From the NCBI GenBank assembly GCA_001510135.1, contig LFER01000002.1, positions 52,988-116,987 of the forward strand: a stretch of 64,000 nucleotides of DNA, written 5' to 3'. The first letter of the stretch is position 1, and each line of letters starts with the position of its first letter. Source of the DNA: Alphaproteobacteria bacterium casp-alpha6 (GTDB lineage: Bacteria > Pseudomonadota > Alphaproteobacteria > Rhodobacterales > Rhodobacteraceae). The translations under genes were made by a program, and so were the position numbers. Shown one piece after another: positions 8,639 through 19,222 of the stretch. Below the pieces are notes generated by a model that saw only the letters and a program-made list of their open reading frames with translations, ran no database searches and had not been told where the DNA came from.

Positions 8639-9344
8639 TGAAATATCCCTCATGGTCTTTGCTGCCGGTTTGGGTACGCGGATGGGGGATTGGGTACGCG
8701 ACAAGCCAAAACCTTTGATTGAGGTGGGGGGACGTGCCTTACTTGATCATGCACTTTCCCTGAGGACGGATATTTGTCCCGTAAAAACGGTTGTGAATGC
8801 CCATTATAAAAAGGAAATGGTGACATCCTATCTGCGTAGTCATCAGGTGATCGTCTTAGATGAATGGCCCGATGTGCTTGAAACGGGTGGGGGGCTTCGC
8901 GCCGCTCTTCCCCATTTGGGCACAAACCCGGTTATGACCTTAAATTCGGATGCGGTGTGGTTAGGGGAAAATCCTCTGGTCGCCCTGAAATCCAAATGGG
9001 ATCCAAAAACCATGGATGCGCTTTTGATGTGTGTCCGCCTTCAAGACACCGTAGGTCACAAAGGTCAAGGTGATTTTACGCGTAACGCCAATGGAATGTT
9101 GCAACGAAAAGGTGATCTCGTTTATTCTGGGGCACAAATTATCAAAACTGATCATTTAAATAAGATCAAAGACAATGTATTTTCGATTAACAGAATTTGG
9201 GACATAATGCTTAAGAAGAATAAGATTTTTGGTATGGAGTACAACGGGCTGTGGTGTGATGTCGGCACACCCGAGGGTGTGATCCTCGCAGAGGAGCAGA
9301 TTGCAAAAATGGCGCCGCAGTCAGTATCACAAAATACCCTATGA
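8631..9344 (+). CDS. murU: N-acetylmuramate-1-phosphate uridylyltransferase MurU
   Basis: A 237-residue nucleotidyltransferase with the signature AAGLGTRMGDW and DKPKPLIEVGGRAL at the N-terminus, a VLETGGGLRAALP turn and an LNSDAVW metal-binding segment. Family members transfer UMP or another nucleotide to sugar-1-phosphates; next to amgK it is best read as MurU, making UDP-MurNAc from recycled MurNAc-1-phosphate. ATG at 8631 overlaps the end of amgK by 8 bases and its own stop overlaps the addB start as ATGA, so the genes are translationally coupled. Confidence 0.85.
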   Translation: MSDEISLMVFAAGLGTRMGDWVRDKPKPLIEVGGRALLDHALSLRTDICPVKTVVNAHYKKEMVTSYLRSHQVIVLDEWPDVLETGGGLRAALPHLGTNPVMTLNSDAVWLGENPLVALKSKWDPKTMDALLMCVRLQDTVGHKGQGDFTRNANGMLQRKGDLVYSGAQIIKTDHLNKIKDNVFSINRIWDIMLKKNKIFGMEYNGLWCDVGTPEGVILAEEQIAKMAPQSVSQNTL

Positions 9345-12280
9345 GCCGTTTTAATAAACGTATATATGGCCTTGCGCCGGGTGTTGATTTTCCCAAAGCG
9401 CTCGTAGATGGTCTCTGCACCCATTTTAAAGACGACCCGCCCGAAAAACTTGCCCGGGTCGATATTATTTTGAACACTGAACGCATGTTGCGTCGCGTGC
9501 AAAAACTGTTAGGGCGAAAATCAGGAATTCTTCATCCCCGCTTGCATCTTGTGACAAACCTGAACGCCTTGATGCCCGCGCCTAATTTGACCCCAGCTGT
9601 CTCAAAACTGGCGACACGTTTTGAATTGATCGAACTCGTGGACAAACTGATTAGCGAACAGCCTGATTTGGCAGCGCGATCCTCGCTTTATGCGCTGGCC
9701 GACAGTCTGGCTAAGCTGATCGATGAAATGGCGGGTGAAGGGGTTGATCCAGAAACTATCACCTCACTCGATGTAAGCGATCAATCCGGGCACTGGGAAC
9801 GGGCGCAAAAATTTGTAGAAATTGCACAGCGTTATCTTGAATTACGCGACATTATGCCTGATGGCACCCTGATGCAGCGGAAATCTGTCCTGTCGCTCAT
9901 GGATCTTTGGGAAAAGGATCCACCAAAGACACCTGTCATCGTGGCAGGCTCTACCGGATCGCGTGGCACGACGATGCTGTTGATGAAAGCGGTGGCTAAG
10001 TTGCCCCAAGGGGTCCTTCTTTTGCCTGGCTTTGATTTTGATATGCCAGAGGAAGCCTGGGAACTGCTTTCTACTGCGGCTGGGTCCGAGGATCATCCGC
10101 AGACAAGATTTCATAAGCTGTTCAACGAAACGGGCATAAAGATGTCAGAGATCGCGAATTGGCAAAATACACCTCCGCCCTATCCCATGCGCAATGCTTT
10201 TGTATCCTTGGCGCTGCGCCCCGCGCCTGTCACAGATGCGTGGCTCAAAGAAGGGCCAAAGCTTGGGTCATTGGTCGAGGCCACCAAAGGCCTCACCCTT
10301 CTGGAGGCGCCAGACATGCGCCAAGAGGCGCTTGCCATTGCGCTGCGCCTTAAGGAAGCCGTCCACAGGGGTGAGGTCGCGGCGTTGATTTCGCCAGATC
10401 GCCAGTTGACACGGCAGGTGACCGCCGCGTTGGATCGTTGGGACATCCTGCCGGATGATAGTGCGGGCCTGCCCCTTCACCTTAGTGCAACAGGCCGCTT
10501 TCTGCGCCAAGTGGGCCAGCTCTTGTCAAAGGAACTCACGTCAGGGGCATTGCTCGCTCTGCTGAAGCACCCGCTTACGCATAGCGGGGGGGCACGAAGC
10601 GAACATTTGCGCCTGAGTAGAGAATTAGAGCTGTATCTTAGGGCAAAGCGCGTCGCGTTCCCTAATGCCGCGGTGATCGAAGATTGGACCAAGGGACGCA
10701 AAGAACCTGAAGCCGTCCCATGGGCGGATTGGCTTTGCCATGCCTTTCTTGACAAAACAACATCAGACAAACAGAGTTTTCAAAGCCATTTTGAACCCCA
10801 TTTTTCTCTTTGCCATTTTATTGCTCTGGGCCACGCACCAGACGAGCAGGACGGGGCTTCCCCCTTATGGGAGGGCAAAGAAGGCGGGGCGGTCGCGAAA
10901 ACATGCGCTGCCATCCAAGAGGCCATGCATCGCGGTGGCGTAATGCATGTGGGCGATTATGTGGACATATTCAGCGCGGTTCTGGCCGAAGGGGAGATAA
11001 GGGATCCCCTTACTCCGCACCCCAATGTTCTTATTTGGGGCACGTTGGAGGCGCGGGTGCAGGGGGCTGACCTTGTCATCTTGGGGGGGCTGAACGAAGG
11101 AAGCTGGCCCAAAGTGCCAACACCTGACCCTTGGCTCAACAGGTCAATGCGTCAAAGCGTGGGTCTTTTGTTGCCCGAACGTCAGATTGGTCTTTCGGCG
11201 CATGATTTCCAACAGGCGGTTGGCGTGAAACAGGTTTGGATCACCAGGTCGATCCGCTCGGATGAGGCGGAAACCGTTCCCTCGCGCTGGGTGAACCGCA
11301 TGGTCAATCTTTTGAATGGTCTACCAGCGTTAAACGGACCGCATCTGTTGGAAAATATGCGGGCAAGGGGTGCCAAATACCTTGGGTATGTGAAAAACAT
11401 GGAGGCTGTTAAATCATGTCCGCCTGCCTTGCGCATTTCCCCACGTCCGCCGGTTTCGGCGCGGCCAAGGCAGCTTTCCGCAACAGAAATCAAAACCTTG
11501 ATCCGTGATCCCTATGCAATTTATGCAAAACGCATTTTAAATCTGCGCGCGATCGACCCATTGGATGTTGCGGCTGATCCGCAGCTGCGGGGAATAGTGG
11601 TCCATAAGGTCTTTGAACGATTTATGAAAGACTGGCCAAATTTACAGCAAGATCAAAGGCGTCAGCGGCTTTTGTCGATTTTGGACGAAGAATTGGGTCG
11701 GCATGTGCCTTGGGCCTTGGCGCGTGCCTATTGGCGCAACCGGATAGAGGCTTTTATCATTGAATTTCTTAATGCAGAGGCGGCGCGGCAAAATGATATT
11801 ATCCACAGCGACTTTGAGGCAGATGGAAAAATAACGCTGGGGGAGCTTAATTTCACGCTTGTTGCGCGGGCGGATCGCATCCATGTCCGTAAAGATCAAA
11901 GCATAAGTTTGTTTGATTACAAAACTGGAGCGCCCCCTACTCCGGCGCAGCAGCGGGTTTTTGACAAACAGCTTTATCTGATGGCCGCAATTGCAGAGGA
12001 AGGCGGTTTTGAAAGAATTGCACCTGCGCCCGTCTCAGAGGCGGCCTTTATCGGGTTGGGCGGATCAGGCCTTTATCGCCCAGCCCCATTTGGAGAGGAA
12101 TCCGTTCAGGCCGCATGGGAAAAATTCAAAAACTTGATTGCTGCATACGGCGAAAAGGATCAAGGGTACACACCTCGTCGCGCCCTGTTCAAGGCAAAGG
12201 ATTTTTCGGAATATGACCAGCTGTCCCGTTTCGGCGAATGGGACATAACACAAGAGCCCAAAGGCGAGGATCTGGAATGA
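9341..12280 (+). CDS. addB: Double-strand break repair protein AddB
   Basis: A 979-residue AddB: a degenerate SF1 helicase-like body with no intact Walker A, and a C-terminal RecB-type nuclease domain with Lys/Asp motif LFDYKTGAPPTPAQQ near residues 855-870. The segments RGIVVHKVFERF and LGGLNEGSWPKVPTPDPWL are typical of the alphaproteobacterial AddB family. With AddA it forms the helicase-nuclease that resects double-strand breaks to Chi-like sites and loads RecA. The length matches the family. Starts by ATGA overlap with murU and ends by ATGA overlap with addA. Confidence 0.93.
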   Translation: MSRFNKRIYGLAPGVDFPKALVDGLCTHFKDDPPEKLARVDIILNTERMLRRVQKLLGRKSGILHPRLHLVTNLNALMPAPNLTPAVSKLATRFELIELVDKLISEQPDLAARSSLYALADSLAKLIDEMAGEGVDPETITSLDVSDQSGHWERAQKFVEIAQRYLELRDIMPDGTLMQRKSVLSLMDLWEKDPPKTPVIVAGSTGSRGTTMLLMKAVAKLPQGVLLLPGFDFDMPEEAWELLSTAAGSEDHPQTRFHKLFNETGIKMSEIANWQNTPPPYPMRNAFVSLALRPAPVTDAWLKEGPKLGSLVEATKGLTLLEAPDMRQEALAIALRLKEAVHRGEVAALISPDRQLTRQVTAALDRWDILPDDSAGLPLHLSATGRFLRQVGQLLSKELTSGALLALLKHPLTHSGGARSEHLRLSRELELYLRAKRVAFPNAAVIEDWTKGRKEPEAVPWADWLCHAFLDKTTSDKQSFQSHFEPHFSLCHFIALGHAPDEQDGASPLWEGKEGGAVAKTCAAIQEAMHRGGVMHVGDYVDIFSAVLAEGEIRDPLTPHPNVLIWGTLEARVQGADLVILGGLNEGSWPKVPTPDPWLNRSMRQSVGLLLPERQIGLSAHDFQQAVGVKQVWITRSIRSDEAETVPSRWVNRMVNLLNGLPALNGPHLLENMRARGAKYLGYVKNMEAVKSCPPALRISPRPPVSARPRQLSATEIKTLIRDPYAIYAKRILNLRAIDPLDVAADPQLRGIVVHKVFERFMKDWPNLQQDQRRQRLLSILDEELGRHVPWALARAYWRNRIEAFIIEFLNAEAARQNDIIHSDFEADGKITLGELNFTLVARADRIHVRKDQSISLFDYKTGAPPTPAQQRVFDKQLYLMAAIAEEGGFERIAPAPVSEAAFIGLGGSGLYRPAPFGEESVQAAWEKFKNLIAAYGEKDQGYTPRRALFKAKDFSEYDQLSRFGEWDITQEPKGEDLE

Positions 12281-15200
12281 AGATCCGTGATGAAGCCAGT
12301 GAAAGCCAAGTGCGCGCAGCCAATCCAAGCGCGTCGACCTGGTTATCGGCAAATGCCGGATCTGGCAAAACCAAAGTGCTGACGGATCGCGTCGCTCTCT
12401 TGCTGTTGCAAGGAGTTGCCCCGGAACAAATCCTCTGCCTGACTTACACCAAAGCAGCTGCAAGCGAGATGCAGAACCGCTTGTTCCGTTTGCTTGGCGA
12501 TTGGGCGATGAAAGAGGACAAAGAGCTTTTTGACCAGCTCAGCCAAATAGGATCAGAAACCCCATTTGATGAGTTGCAACTGCGCCACGCCCGCACATTG
12601 TTTGCCCGTGCAATAGAAACGCCCGGCGGGCTTAAAATACAGACGATTCATTCTTTCTGTGCCGCATTGCTGCGCCGGTTTCCACTTGAAGCGGGGGTTA
12701 GTCCAGACTTTAGCGAAATGGATGATCGCTCCATTAAAGCGCTATGTCAGGATATTCTGGAAAATCTTGCGCGCTCCGACCAAACTGGCGTGATCGCAAG
12801 GTTTGTGGGCTTCAGCGATGAAACGACACTTGAAAACGTCATCAACGATCTGCTGCGCGCGCGTCAGGACAGCCAATTCAAAGATGACCGCGATGTAATT
12901 TTTAATGCGCTGGGAATGCGCGGTCCGAACGATATGGATGAATTGGTTGCACGTCATTTACGAGATGACGATCTGGCTTTGGTGAGCAGGATCAAAGATG
13001 CGCTGCGCTCAGGGGGTAAAACAGACCAGAGTGTCGCGGATATTCTGTCTCAGGTGCGCGAAGTTTCCCTTGACGGACTTGAACGTTTACAAGAGGCTTT
13101 CCTGATCAAATCACAGCCGTTTTCCATCCGCGCCCGCTTTCCTTCCAAAGCTGTCGCAACAGGGGCGCTGGCCCCGATATTTGCTGAAGTCCAAGACTTG
13201 ATGGAACGCGTCGCGGCGTCAAAACAAGAGACATTGTCCTTATCTGTTGTGGAACAAACCCTTGCGCTTCACGGATTGGCTGCGGAGTTTCTTCCCATTT
13301 ATGAAAGGGAAAAACAGTTCAGGGGGTGGCTTGATTTTGACGATCTTATCCTCAAGACACGCGATTTATTAAATGACCCGCGGGTTGCGGATTGGGTGTT
13401 ATATCGCCTCGATGGAGGGCTCAGCCATATATTGGTTGATGAGGCTCAGGACACAAGCCCCCTGCAATGGCAAGTGATTGCAAAACTGGCCCAAGAAATC
13501 ACGAGCGGAGAAGGCGCGCGATCCGGCGAAAAGCGTACGCTGTTTGTTGTGGGTGACAAAAAACAATCCATCTATTCCTTTCAAGGCGCAGATGCTGACG
13601 CTTTTGATGATATGAAAAATGCCTTTGGCGATCAATTGGCGCATACGCTCACGCCACTTCATGACCGTTCGTTAGAGTATTCTTTTAGATCGTCATCGGC
13701 CATTTTGCGGGTGGTTGATGAAACCTTTGCAGGAAAAGATTCATCCGGTTTTTCACTGTCTCAACAGCATTTAGCGTTTAAGGCCGAAATGCCCGGCCGC
13801 GTTGATTTATGGCCATTCATTCCAAAAATCAGCGAAGACAGTGATGAGGATTGGTCGCTCCCAGTTGATCTGGCGGGACGCGAAACCCATTTTGTGACCC
13901 TGGCAGGACAGATTGCGACAATGATCAAAAAGATGATTGACGAAAAACATCCGCTGCCGGTCGAAATTGAACGCACTGGAAAATTTGAGGCCCGACCGGT
14001 GACCGCCGGAGATTTCTTGATCCTTGTTCAAAGACGCAGTGATTTATTTCATGAGGTGATCCAAGCCTGTAAAGCGCTAAACTTGCCCATCGCCGGAGCC
14101 GATAGATTAAAGGTTGGCGCGGAAATGGCTGTCAAAGACCTGATCGCGCTTTTGTCGTTTCTCGTTCTGCCAGAAGATGATCTGTCGCTTGCGGTGGTGT
14201 TGAAATCGCCTCTCTTTGGATGGGACGAACAGAAATTGTTCTCGCTCGCTTATGGTAGGGGAAAACGGTACCTATGGCAGGTTTTGCGGGATCAGTCTGA
14301 AACCTATACGACCGAGCTTACTGTGTTGCAGGATTTGAGGGAAAGAGCGGATTTTTTGCGTCCCTATGAGCTTTTGGAACGGATTTTGACCCGATACGAT
14401 GGACGAAAGAAATTTATCGCCCGTCTTGGGCCAGAAGCAGAAGATGGAATAAATGCGCTTTTGGGGCAGGCGTTAAGCTATGAACAAAGCGAAATACCCA
14501 GTCTCACAGGATTTATCCTATGGAGCCAAAGCGATGCACTTGAAATCAAACGACAGGTTGAAAACGACGGTGCACAAATTCGGGTAATGACTGTCCATGG
14601 GGCCAAGGGGCTAGAAGCGCCTATCGTAATCCTTCCTGATACAGCTAAACGTCCGCTCAGCACGTCTGACGTGCTTTTGAACGCTGGCGAAGTGGTGCTT
14701 TGGAAGCCCAACAAAGACCACATGCCCCAGACGCTTCTGGCGCTTCAGGAGGAAAAACAACAAAAGGAACTGCAGGAACGCGACAGGTTGCTTTATGTGG
14801 CCATGACACGCGCAGAAAAATGGCTGATCGTGGCTGGCGCTGGGGAAACAGGAGGCGAACGGCCAAGCTGGTACGAACAGATTGCTGAGGGAATGGAAAG
14901 GGCCGGCGCCTTTGATTGCGAATTTGAAGGTGGCGTTGGAAAACGCGTATCTTTTGGCGATTGGGACAGACTTCATCAGCGCCCAGAGAAGAGAACGGCA
15001 GAACAAATTACGCATCTTCCGGATTGGGTCGCGCTTAGACCAACTTTTCCTGCAGGGGAGGAGGACATTTTAAATCCGTCTGACCTTGGCGGTGCCAAAG
15101 CGATTTGGGGTCAGGAGGGTGAAGACGAAGAAACCGCGATGCGACGCGGTACACAGATTCACCTTCTGCTCGAGACGCTACCAAAAATCACCCCGCAAGA

Positions 15201-15651
15201 TCGCAAAAATCGCGCAGAGTTAATTCTAAAAAATAAGGGATTGTTGCGGGATGGCGAAAATATTGAAGCGGTGATCAACGAAGCTTTGCGCGTTCTCGAT
15301 GACGACAGCCTGTCTTTCATTTTTGCCCCAGACACTCTGGCCGAAGTGCCAATTTCTGCCCGTCTTGGCGCTTTAGAAAACCGGTTGATGAATGGCATTA
15401 TTGACCGTCTGGTTGTAAATGGGAAAGACGTCTGGGTGATTGATTTCAAGACCAATCGCACTGTGCCAAGTGATATGACAGCAGTGCCTGAGGGGATTTT
15501 GCGACAAATGGGTGCCTATACTGCTGCGCTTGCAGACTTATATCCTGAACACCAAATTAAACCCTGTATTTTGTGGACAGCCAAACCTTTGCTCATGCCA
15601 CTTGAACCGGAACTGGCGATTAACGCCCTTCGCTCCGTGGCAGATGCTTGA
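12277..15651 (+). CDS. addA: Double-strand break repair helicase AddA
   Basis: A 1124-residue UvrD/Rep-type helicase-nuclease. Walker A is at SANAGSGKTKVLTDR; other helicase motifs are LTYTKAAASEM, LVDEAQDTSPLQW, VGDKKQSIYSFQGAD and LYVAMTRAEKW; the C-terminal RecB-like nuclease carries the VIDFKTNRTVP motif with Asp and Lys, preceded by RRGTQIHLLLE. It supplies the 3'-5' motor and one nuclease of AddAB. ATG at 12277 overlaps the addB stop. Its stop is followed by 59 bases and trxA, which has its own ribosome site, so read-through is possible but not shown. Confidence 0.95.
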   Translation: MKIRDEASESQVRAANPSASTWLSANAGSGKTKVLTDRVALLLLQGVAPEQILCLTYTKAAASEMQNRLFRLLGDWAMKEDKELFDQLSQIGSETPFDELQLRHARTLFARAIETPGGLKIQTIHSFCAALLRRFPLEAGVSPDFSEMDDRSIKALCQDILENLARSDQTGVIARFVGFSDETTLENVINDLLRARQDSQFKDDRDVIFNALGMRGPNDMDELVARHLRDDDLALVSRIKDALRSGGKTDQSVADILSQVREVSLDGLERLQEAFLIKSQPFSIRARFPSKAVATGALAPIFAEVQDLMERVAASKQETLSLSVVEQTLALHGLAAEFLPIYEREKQFRGWLDFDDLILKTRDLLNDPRVADWVLYRLDGGLSHILVDEAQDTSPLQWQVIAKLAQEITSGEGARSGEKRTLFVVGDKKQSIYSFQGADADAFDDMKNAFGDQLAHTLTPLHDRSLEYSFRSSSAILRVVDETFAGKDSSGFSLSQQHLAFKAEMPGRVDLWPFIPKISEDSDEDWSLPVDLAGRETHFVTLAGQIATMIKKMIDEKHPLPVEIERTGKFEARPVTAGDFLILVQRRSDLFHEVIQACKALNLPIAGADRLKVGAEMAVKDLIALLSFLVLPEDDLSLAVVLKSPLFGWDEQKLFSLAYGRGKRYLWQVLRDQSETYTTELTVLQDLRERADFLRPYELLERILTRYDGRKKFIARLGPEAEDGINALLGQALSYEQSEIPSLTGFILWSQSDALEIKRQVENDGAQIRVMTVHGAKGLEAPIVILPDTAKRPLSTSDVLLNAGEVVLWKPNKDHMPQTLLALQEEKQQKELQERDRLLYVAMTRAEKWLIVAGAGETGGERPSWYEQIAEGMERAGAFDCEFEGGVGKRVSFGDWDRLHQRPEKRTAEQITHLPDWVALRPTFPAGEEDILNPSDLGGAKAIWGQEGEDEETAMRRGTQIHLLLETLPKITPQDRKNRAELILKNKGLLRDGENIEAVINEALRVLDDDSLSFIFAPDTLAEVPISARLGALENRLMNGIIDRLVVNGKDVWVIDFKTNRTVPSDMTAVPEGILRQMGAYTAALADLYPEHQIKPCILWTAKPLLMPLEPELAINALRSVADA

Positions 15652-15710
15652 CCTTTGCCATGTCGCTCCCTAGGTTAACCATCTAGAGTTTACATGTTAA
15701 GGAGTACGAC

Positions 15711-16031
15711 ATGTCCACAGTCGCAGTGACGGACGCCACCTTTGATGCCGAAGTAAGAAATTCAGACATTCCAGTTGTTGTCGATTTCTGGGCCGAATGG
15801 TGTGGGCCCTGCAAGCAGATCGGTCCTGTATTGGAAGAACTTTCCTCAGAAATGGAAGGAAAAGTCAAAATTGCAAAAGTGGATGTGGATTCCAATCCAA
15901 ATACCGCCGCATCCATGGGCGTACGTGGCATTCCGGCGCTGTTTATCTTTAAAGACGGCGAAGTGATTTCAAACCGTGCGGGTGCGGCTCCAAAGGCAGC
16001 GCTTCAAAGTTGGATTGAATCCTCAATCTAG
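15711..16031 (+). CDS. trxA: Thioredoxin 1
   Basis: A 106-residue thioredoxin with the redox motif WCGPC at residues 28-32 or so, the cis-proline loop GIPALFIF and no signal peptide, so it is the cytosolic disulfide reductase serving ribonucleotide reductase, methionine sulfoxide reductase and others. The ribosome site AAGGAG precedes ATG at 15711. In Rhodobacter thioredoxin also affects puf and puc expression, a known link that fits this window but is not shown here. A long hairpin follows the stop codon. Confidence 0.96.
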   Translation: MSTVAVTDATFDAEVRNSDIPVVVDFWAEWCGPCKQIGPVLEELSSEMEGKVKIAKVDVDSNPNTAASMGVRGIPALFIFKDGEVISNRAGAAPKAALQSWIESSI

Positions 16032-16040
16032 GCTTATAGA

Positions 16041-16083
16041 GAATGGCCGCATGATCAAAAAATCTTGATTTTATGCGCCATTC
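16041..16083 (+). terminator. Long hairpin after trxA
   Basis: The arm GAATGGC-CGCAT-GATCAA (from 16041) pairs with TTGAT..TGCG-CCATTC (to 16083) across a short A-rich loop, giving a nearly continuous stem of about 15 base pairs with small bulges. Only a brief TTTC tract follows, so intrinsic termination may be weak; it could also be a transcript-end stabiliser. It lies between trxA and hslV. Confidence 0.6.
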
Positions 16084-16125
16084 TTTCTGCGACGTCATCG
16101 GTATTCCAAACAAACGGATCAATCT

Positions 16126-16683
16126 ATGAGCAAAGACCAGTTCCCCGGTTGGCACGGAACGACAATTATCGGGGTAAAAAAAGACGGTAAAGTTGTCATC
16201 GCAGGGGATGGTCAAGTATCCCTTGGGCAGACGGTTATCAAGGGAACAGCGCGCAAAGTGCGCCGGTTATCCCCTGGCGGCTTTGACGTTGTCGCAGGCT
16301 TTGCAGGGTCAACGGCGGATGCCTTTACCCTTCTTGAGCGCTTGGAAGCAAAACTCGAAGCGACACCGGGCCAACTGCCCCGCGCGGCGGTTGAATTGGC
16401 TAAAGATTGGCGCACAGACAAATATCTCCAAAAACTCGAAGCAATGCTGATTGTTACGGACGGAACCCATCTTATGGTCATCACTGGTGCTGGGGATGTC
16501 TTGGAGCCGGAACATGATGTCGCTGCGATTGGTTCTGGTGGGAATTATGCTTTGGCGGCCGCGCGTGGTATGATGGAAACTGATAAAGACGCGGAAACCA
16601 TTGCGCGCGATGCGATGGCAATTGCAGCTGATATTTGTGTTTACACAAACGGCAAGCTGACCGTCGAAGAAATTTCACCCTAA
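16126..16683 (+). CDS. hslV: ATP-dependent protease subunit HslV
   Basis: A 185-residue threonine peptidase. The nucleophile is the first Thr of HGTTI, exposed after removal of a short propeptide (residues 1-11 or so); the following [19 protein letters not shown] is the conserved beta-strand pair. Dodecameric HslV is the proteolytic core gated by HslU. ATG at 16126 follows no strong purine run, but length and N-terminus match the family. I looked for a heat-shock promoter upstream and found no good match. hslU follows after 70 bases. Confidence 0.96.
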   Translation: MSKDQFPGWHGTTIIGVKKDGKVVIAGDGQVSLGQTVIKGTARKVRRLSPGGFDVVAGFAGSTADAFTLLERLEAKLEATPGQLPRAAVELAKDWRTDKYLQKLEAMLIVTDGTHLMVITGAGDVLEPEHDVAAIGSGGNYALAAARGMMETDKDAETIARDAMAIAADICVYTNGKLTVEEISP

Positions 16684-16753
16684 ATTGGTATTTTGGGTTT
16701 AAGAAACTCTGTTGCGGCGCTAAACGCGCGGTGAAACGTCCCATGAGGTAAAT

Positions 16754-18061
16754 ATGACTGATCTGACCCCCCGCGAAATCGTGTCTGAATTGGACCGCTT
16801 TATCATTGGTCAAAAAGATGCCAAGCGCGCGGTTGCGGTGGCTCTGAGGTCTCGCTGGCGCAGAAAGCAACTCGACGACAGTCTGAGGGAAGAGGTTTAT
16901 CCTAAAAATATCCTTATGATCGGGCCAACGGGCGTTGGTAAAACTGAAATCAGCCGACGTCTGGCGAAATTGGCCAAGGCACCTTTCATAAAGGTCGAGG
17001 CGACAAAATTTACCGAAGTCGGATATGTCGGACGAGACGTTGAACAGATTGTGCGTGACCTTGTCGACAGTGCCATTGCTATGACTCGCGATCAAATGCG
17101 CGAAGATGTGAAAGCCAAAGCAGCGCGTGCCGCGGAAGACCGCGTCATAGAAGCCATCGCCGGCAGCGATGCGCGTGAGGCGACACGGGAATTGTTCCGC
17201 AAAAAGCTCCGTTCTGGGGAATTGGATGACACCGAAATTGAACTTGAGGTCGCAGACACAAGCAATCCAATGCCGATGTTTGATATCCCCGGTCAGCCTG
17301 GAAGCCAGATGGGGATGATGAACCTCGGGGATATATTTGGCAAAGCCTTGGGTCAGCGAACCACAAAACGTAAAATGACCGTTTCCCAAAGTCATGACGT
17401 ATTGATGGAGGAAGAAGCTGATAAGCTTTTGGATGACGAAGCGGTGACCCGCAGAGCAATGAGCGCGGTTGAGGAAAACGGCATTGTTTTCTTGGATGAA
17501 ATTGACAAGGTCTGCGCCCGTTCCGATGCCCGAGGTGCAGATGTGAGCCGCGAAGGTGTGCAGCGTGATTTGTTACCTCTGATTGAGGGGACCACCGTGA
17601 GCACAAAATATGGCCCCATAAAAACAGACCATATTCTCTTTATTGCCTCTGGCGCGTTTCATGTCGCGAAACCTTCTGATCTTTTGCCGGAATTGCAGGG
17701 GCGTTTGCCCATTCGCGTGGAACTGCGCGCCCTCAATGAGGGAGATTTTGTGCGCATCCTGACTGAAACGGACAATGCCTTGACCCTTCAATATCGTGCA
17801 TTGATGGAAACAGAAGGTGTGGATGTGACCTTTAGCGATGACGGCATTTCAGCCATTGCTAAAATTGCCGCAGAGGTAAACCAATCTGTTGAAAATATTG
17901 GCGCGCGCCGTCTTTACACCGTGATGGAGCGGATTTTCGAAGAACTGTCCTTTGTCGCCCCTGACAAATCCGGACAAAGCGTAGAGGTGAACGCGCAATA
18001 TGTTGAAGACAACCTTGGTGATCTGACCCGTAACACGGATCTGAGCCGCTATGTGCTTTAG
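16754..18061 (+). CDS. hslU: HslU ATPase, unfoldase of HslVU
   Basis: A 435-residue AAA+ protein beginning [16 protein letters not shown], with Walker [14 protein letters not shown], the pore motif GYVGRD and Walker [11 protein letters not shown]; the I domain between them (about residues 110-240) contains a Met-rich patch ([10 protein letters not shown]). It unfolds substrates such as cell-division inhibitors and feeds them to HslV. ATG at 16754 is preceded by GAGG. A hairpin with a T-run follows within 50 bases of the stop. Confidence 0.96.
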   Translation: MTDLTPREIVSELDRFIIGQKDAKRAVAVALRSRWRRKQLDDSLREEVYPKNILMIGPTGVGKTEISRRLAKLAKAPFIKVEATKFTEVGYVGRDVEQIVRDLVDSAIAMTRDQMREDVKAKAARAAEDRVIEAIAGSDAREATRELFRKKLRSGELDDTEIELEVADTSNPMPMFDIPGQPGSQMGMMNLGDIFGKALGQRTTKRKMTVSQSHDVLMEEEADKLLDDEAVTRRAMSAVEENGIVFLDEIDKVCARSDARGADVSREGVQRDLLPLIEGTTVSTKYGPIKTDHILFIASGAFHVAKPSDLLPELQGRLPIRVELRALNEGDFVRILTETDNALTLQYRALMETEGVDVTFSDDGISAIAKIAAEVNQSVENIGARRLYTVMERIFEELSFVAPDKSGQSVEVNAQYVEDNLGDLTRNTDLSRYVL

Positions 18062-18103
18062 ACCTGAAAACGGGGCAAAGAAACATTGAGTTCAAATGAT
18101 AAA

Positions 18104-18141
18104 TGAGCGGTAGCTTAACCTGCGCCGCTCACTTTATTTTT
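18104..18141 (+). terminator. Intrinsic terminator after hslU
   Basis: TGAGCGG (18104-18110) pairs with CCGCTCA (18125-18131) and is followed by CTTTATTTTT. It sits between the convergent ends of hslU and the acyl-CoA dehydrogenase gene, so it may serve hslU; the A-rich bases before the stem could help on the other strand. Confidence 0.65.
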
Positions 18142-18154
18142 AAACATCTCACAT

Positions 18155-19219
18155 TTAGGCGGTGTTGAGGTCTGCCATGATGCGGGCCAAATGGTAATCG
18201 GTGTCCCCAAGTTGGTGGTCAATCATGATGATGCGCTTGGCGTAATGGGACACGCCATATTCCCATGTCATCGCAATTCCGCCATGCATTTGGATGGCTT
18301 CCTCTGCGATTTGACGCCCTGCGCGCCCGATCATATTTTTGGCCATTGACGCATAGCGGCTTGCCTCGGCACCGCCAAGTTCTGCGGCAGCCTTGATCGT
18401 CAGCGATCTTGCCTGTTCGATTTCCGTGAGCATATCTACTGCGCGGTGTTGAAGCGCTTGGAAACTGCCAATGGTACGGCCAAATTGCTTGCGCTGTTTG
18501 AGGTAGTCCACCGTCATGTCATAGGCGATTTCCATCGCGCCGACCGCTTCTGAACAAAGCGCAACCACGCCTGCGTCCGTAGCATCCTGAACCGCCGCGC
18601 ACGCGTTTTCCAAAATCAGCTCTGCATGGGTGTTTTCCAGCAAGACTTCGCCAGCACCACCCCCGTCAATCATGCCGTAGGAAATGATCTCTACATCCGT
18701 TGCCGCGACCTCATAGAGGTTTAATTGTCCCTCTCTGCGCGCTGCTACGAGGATACGATCGGCGACATGAGCGCCATAAACAGCGGATTTGCGACCGGTC
18801 AATTTATGGGATGCATCCGCGCTTGCCGCTATATCCGTAAGGTCATAGGGTGCGTCAGGTTCCGACAGCGCAACCCCGTATTTGGTCGATCCGTCCAACA
18901 GGCTGCTTTGATCTTTGCCTGCCGCCGACAGCAACCGACTGGCCATCAATAAGGCCAAGACGGGCTCACAGACTAGCGTTTTGCCCATAGCCTCAAATAC
19001 TATTGAGATATCTCCGCCCGCGCCGCCAAATCCGCCGGCCTCTTCGTGGGCAAGGGCGGCAAAAACGCCAAGCTCTGCAAGCTCTTGCCACTTGGCTGGA
19101 TCATAAAAAGGTGTGTCATAAGCAACGGAATTTCGATGCTCGAGGCTATATTGATCATTCAGATACCGGCCAAGCGTATCAGACAACATGCGGCGGTCTT
19201 CGGTAAGGTTAAAATCCAT
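18155..19219 (-). CDS. Acyl-CoA dehydrogenase, PimD-like small partner
   Basis: A 354-residue flavin acyl-CoA dehydrogenase-fold protein: helical N-terminus (FNLTEDRRMLSDTLGRYL), FAD/substrate region, and a C-terminal domain with RKQFGRTIGSFQALQHR and IQMHGGIAMTWEYGVSHYAKR. It is at the short end for the family and its FAD loops in the middle domain are weak (no clear Trp/Ser-rich FAD-binding motif), as in PimD-type small partners that pair with a fuller dehydrogenase. It is 3 bases downstream of the larger dehydrogenase gene. By order and similarity the pair resembles PimC/PimD, which oxidise pimeloyl-CoA in Rhodopseudomonas. Substrate is inferred. Confidence 0.8.
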   Translation of the reverse strand: MDFNLTEDRRMLSDTLGRYLNDQYSLEHRNSVAYDTPFYDPAKWQELAELGVFAALAHEEAGGFGGAGGDISIVFEAMGKTLVCEPVLALLMASRLLSAAGKDQSSLLDGSTKYGVALSEPDAPYDLTDIAASADASHKLTGRKSAVYGAHVADRILVAARREGQLNLYEVAATDVEIISYGMIDGGGAGEVLLENTHAELILENACAAVQDATDAGVVALCSEAVGAMEIAYDMTVDYLKQRKQFGRTIGSFQALQHRAVDMLTEIEQARSLTIKAAAELGGAEASRYASMAKNMIGRAGRQIAEEAIQMHGGIAMTWEYGVSHYAKRIIMIDHQLGDTDYHLARIMADLNTA

Positions 19220-19222
19220 CTA

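Noticed and set aside
16061-16085. Possible heat-shock promoter before hslV (CTTGAT ... CATTC)
   Set aside because: The spacing between the two parts is about ten bases, too short, and the sequence is explained by the hairpin.
16481-17395. A 304-residue open frame on the minus strand
   Set aside because: Lies wholly opposite hslU; composition looks like an antisense shadow (many His, Arg, Cys, Ser) and no family is seen.
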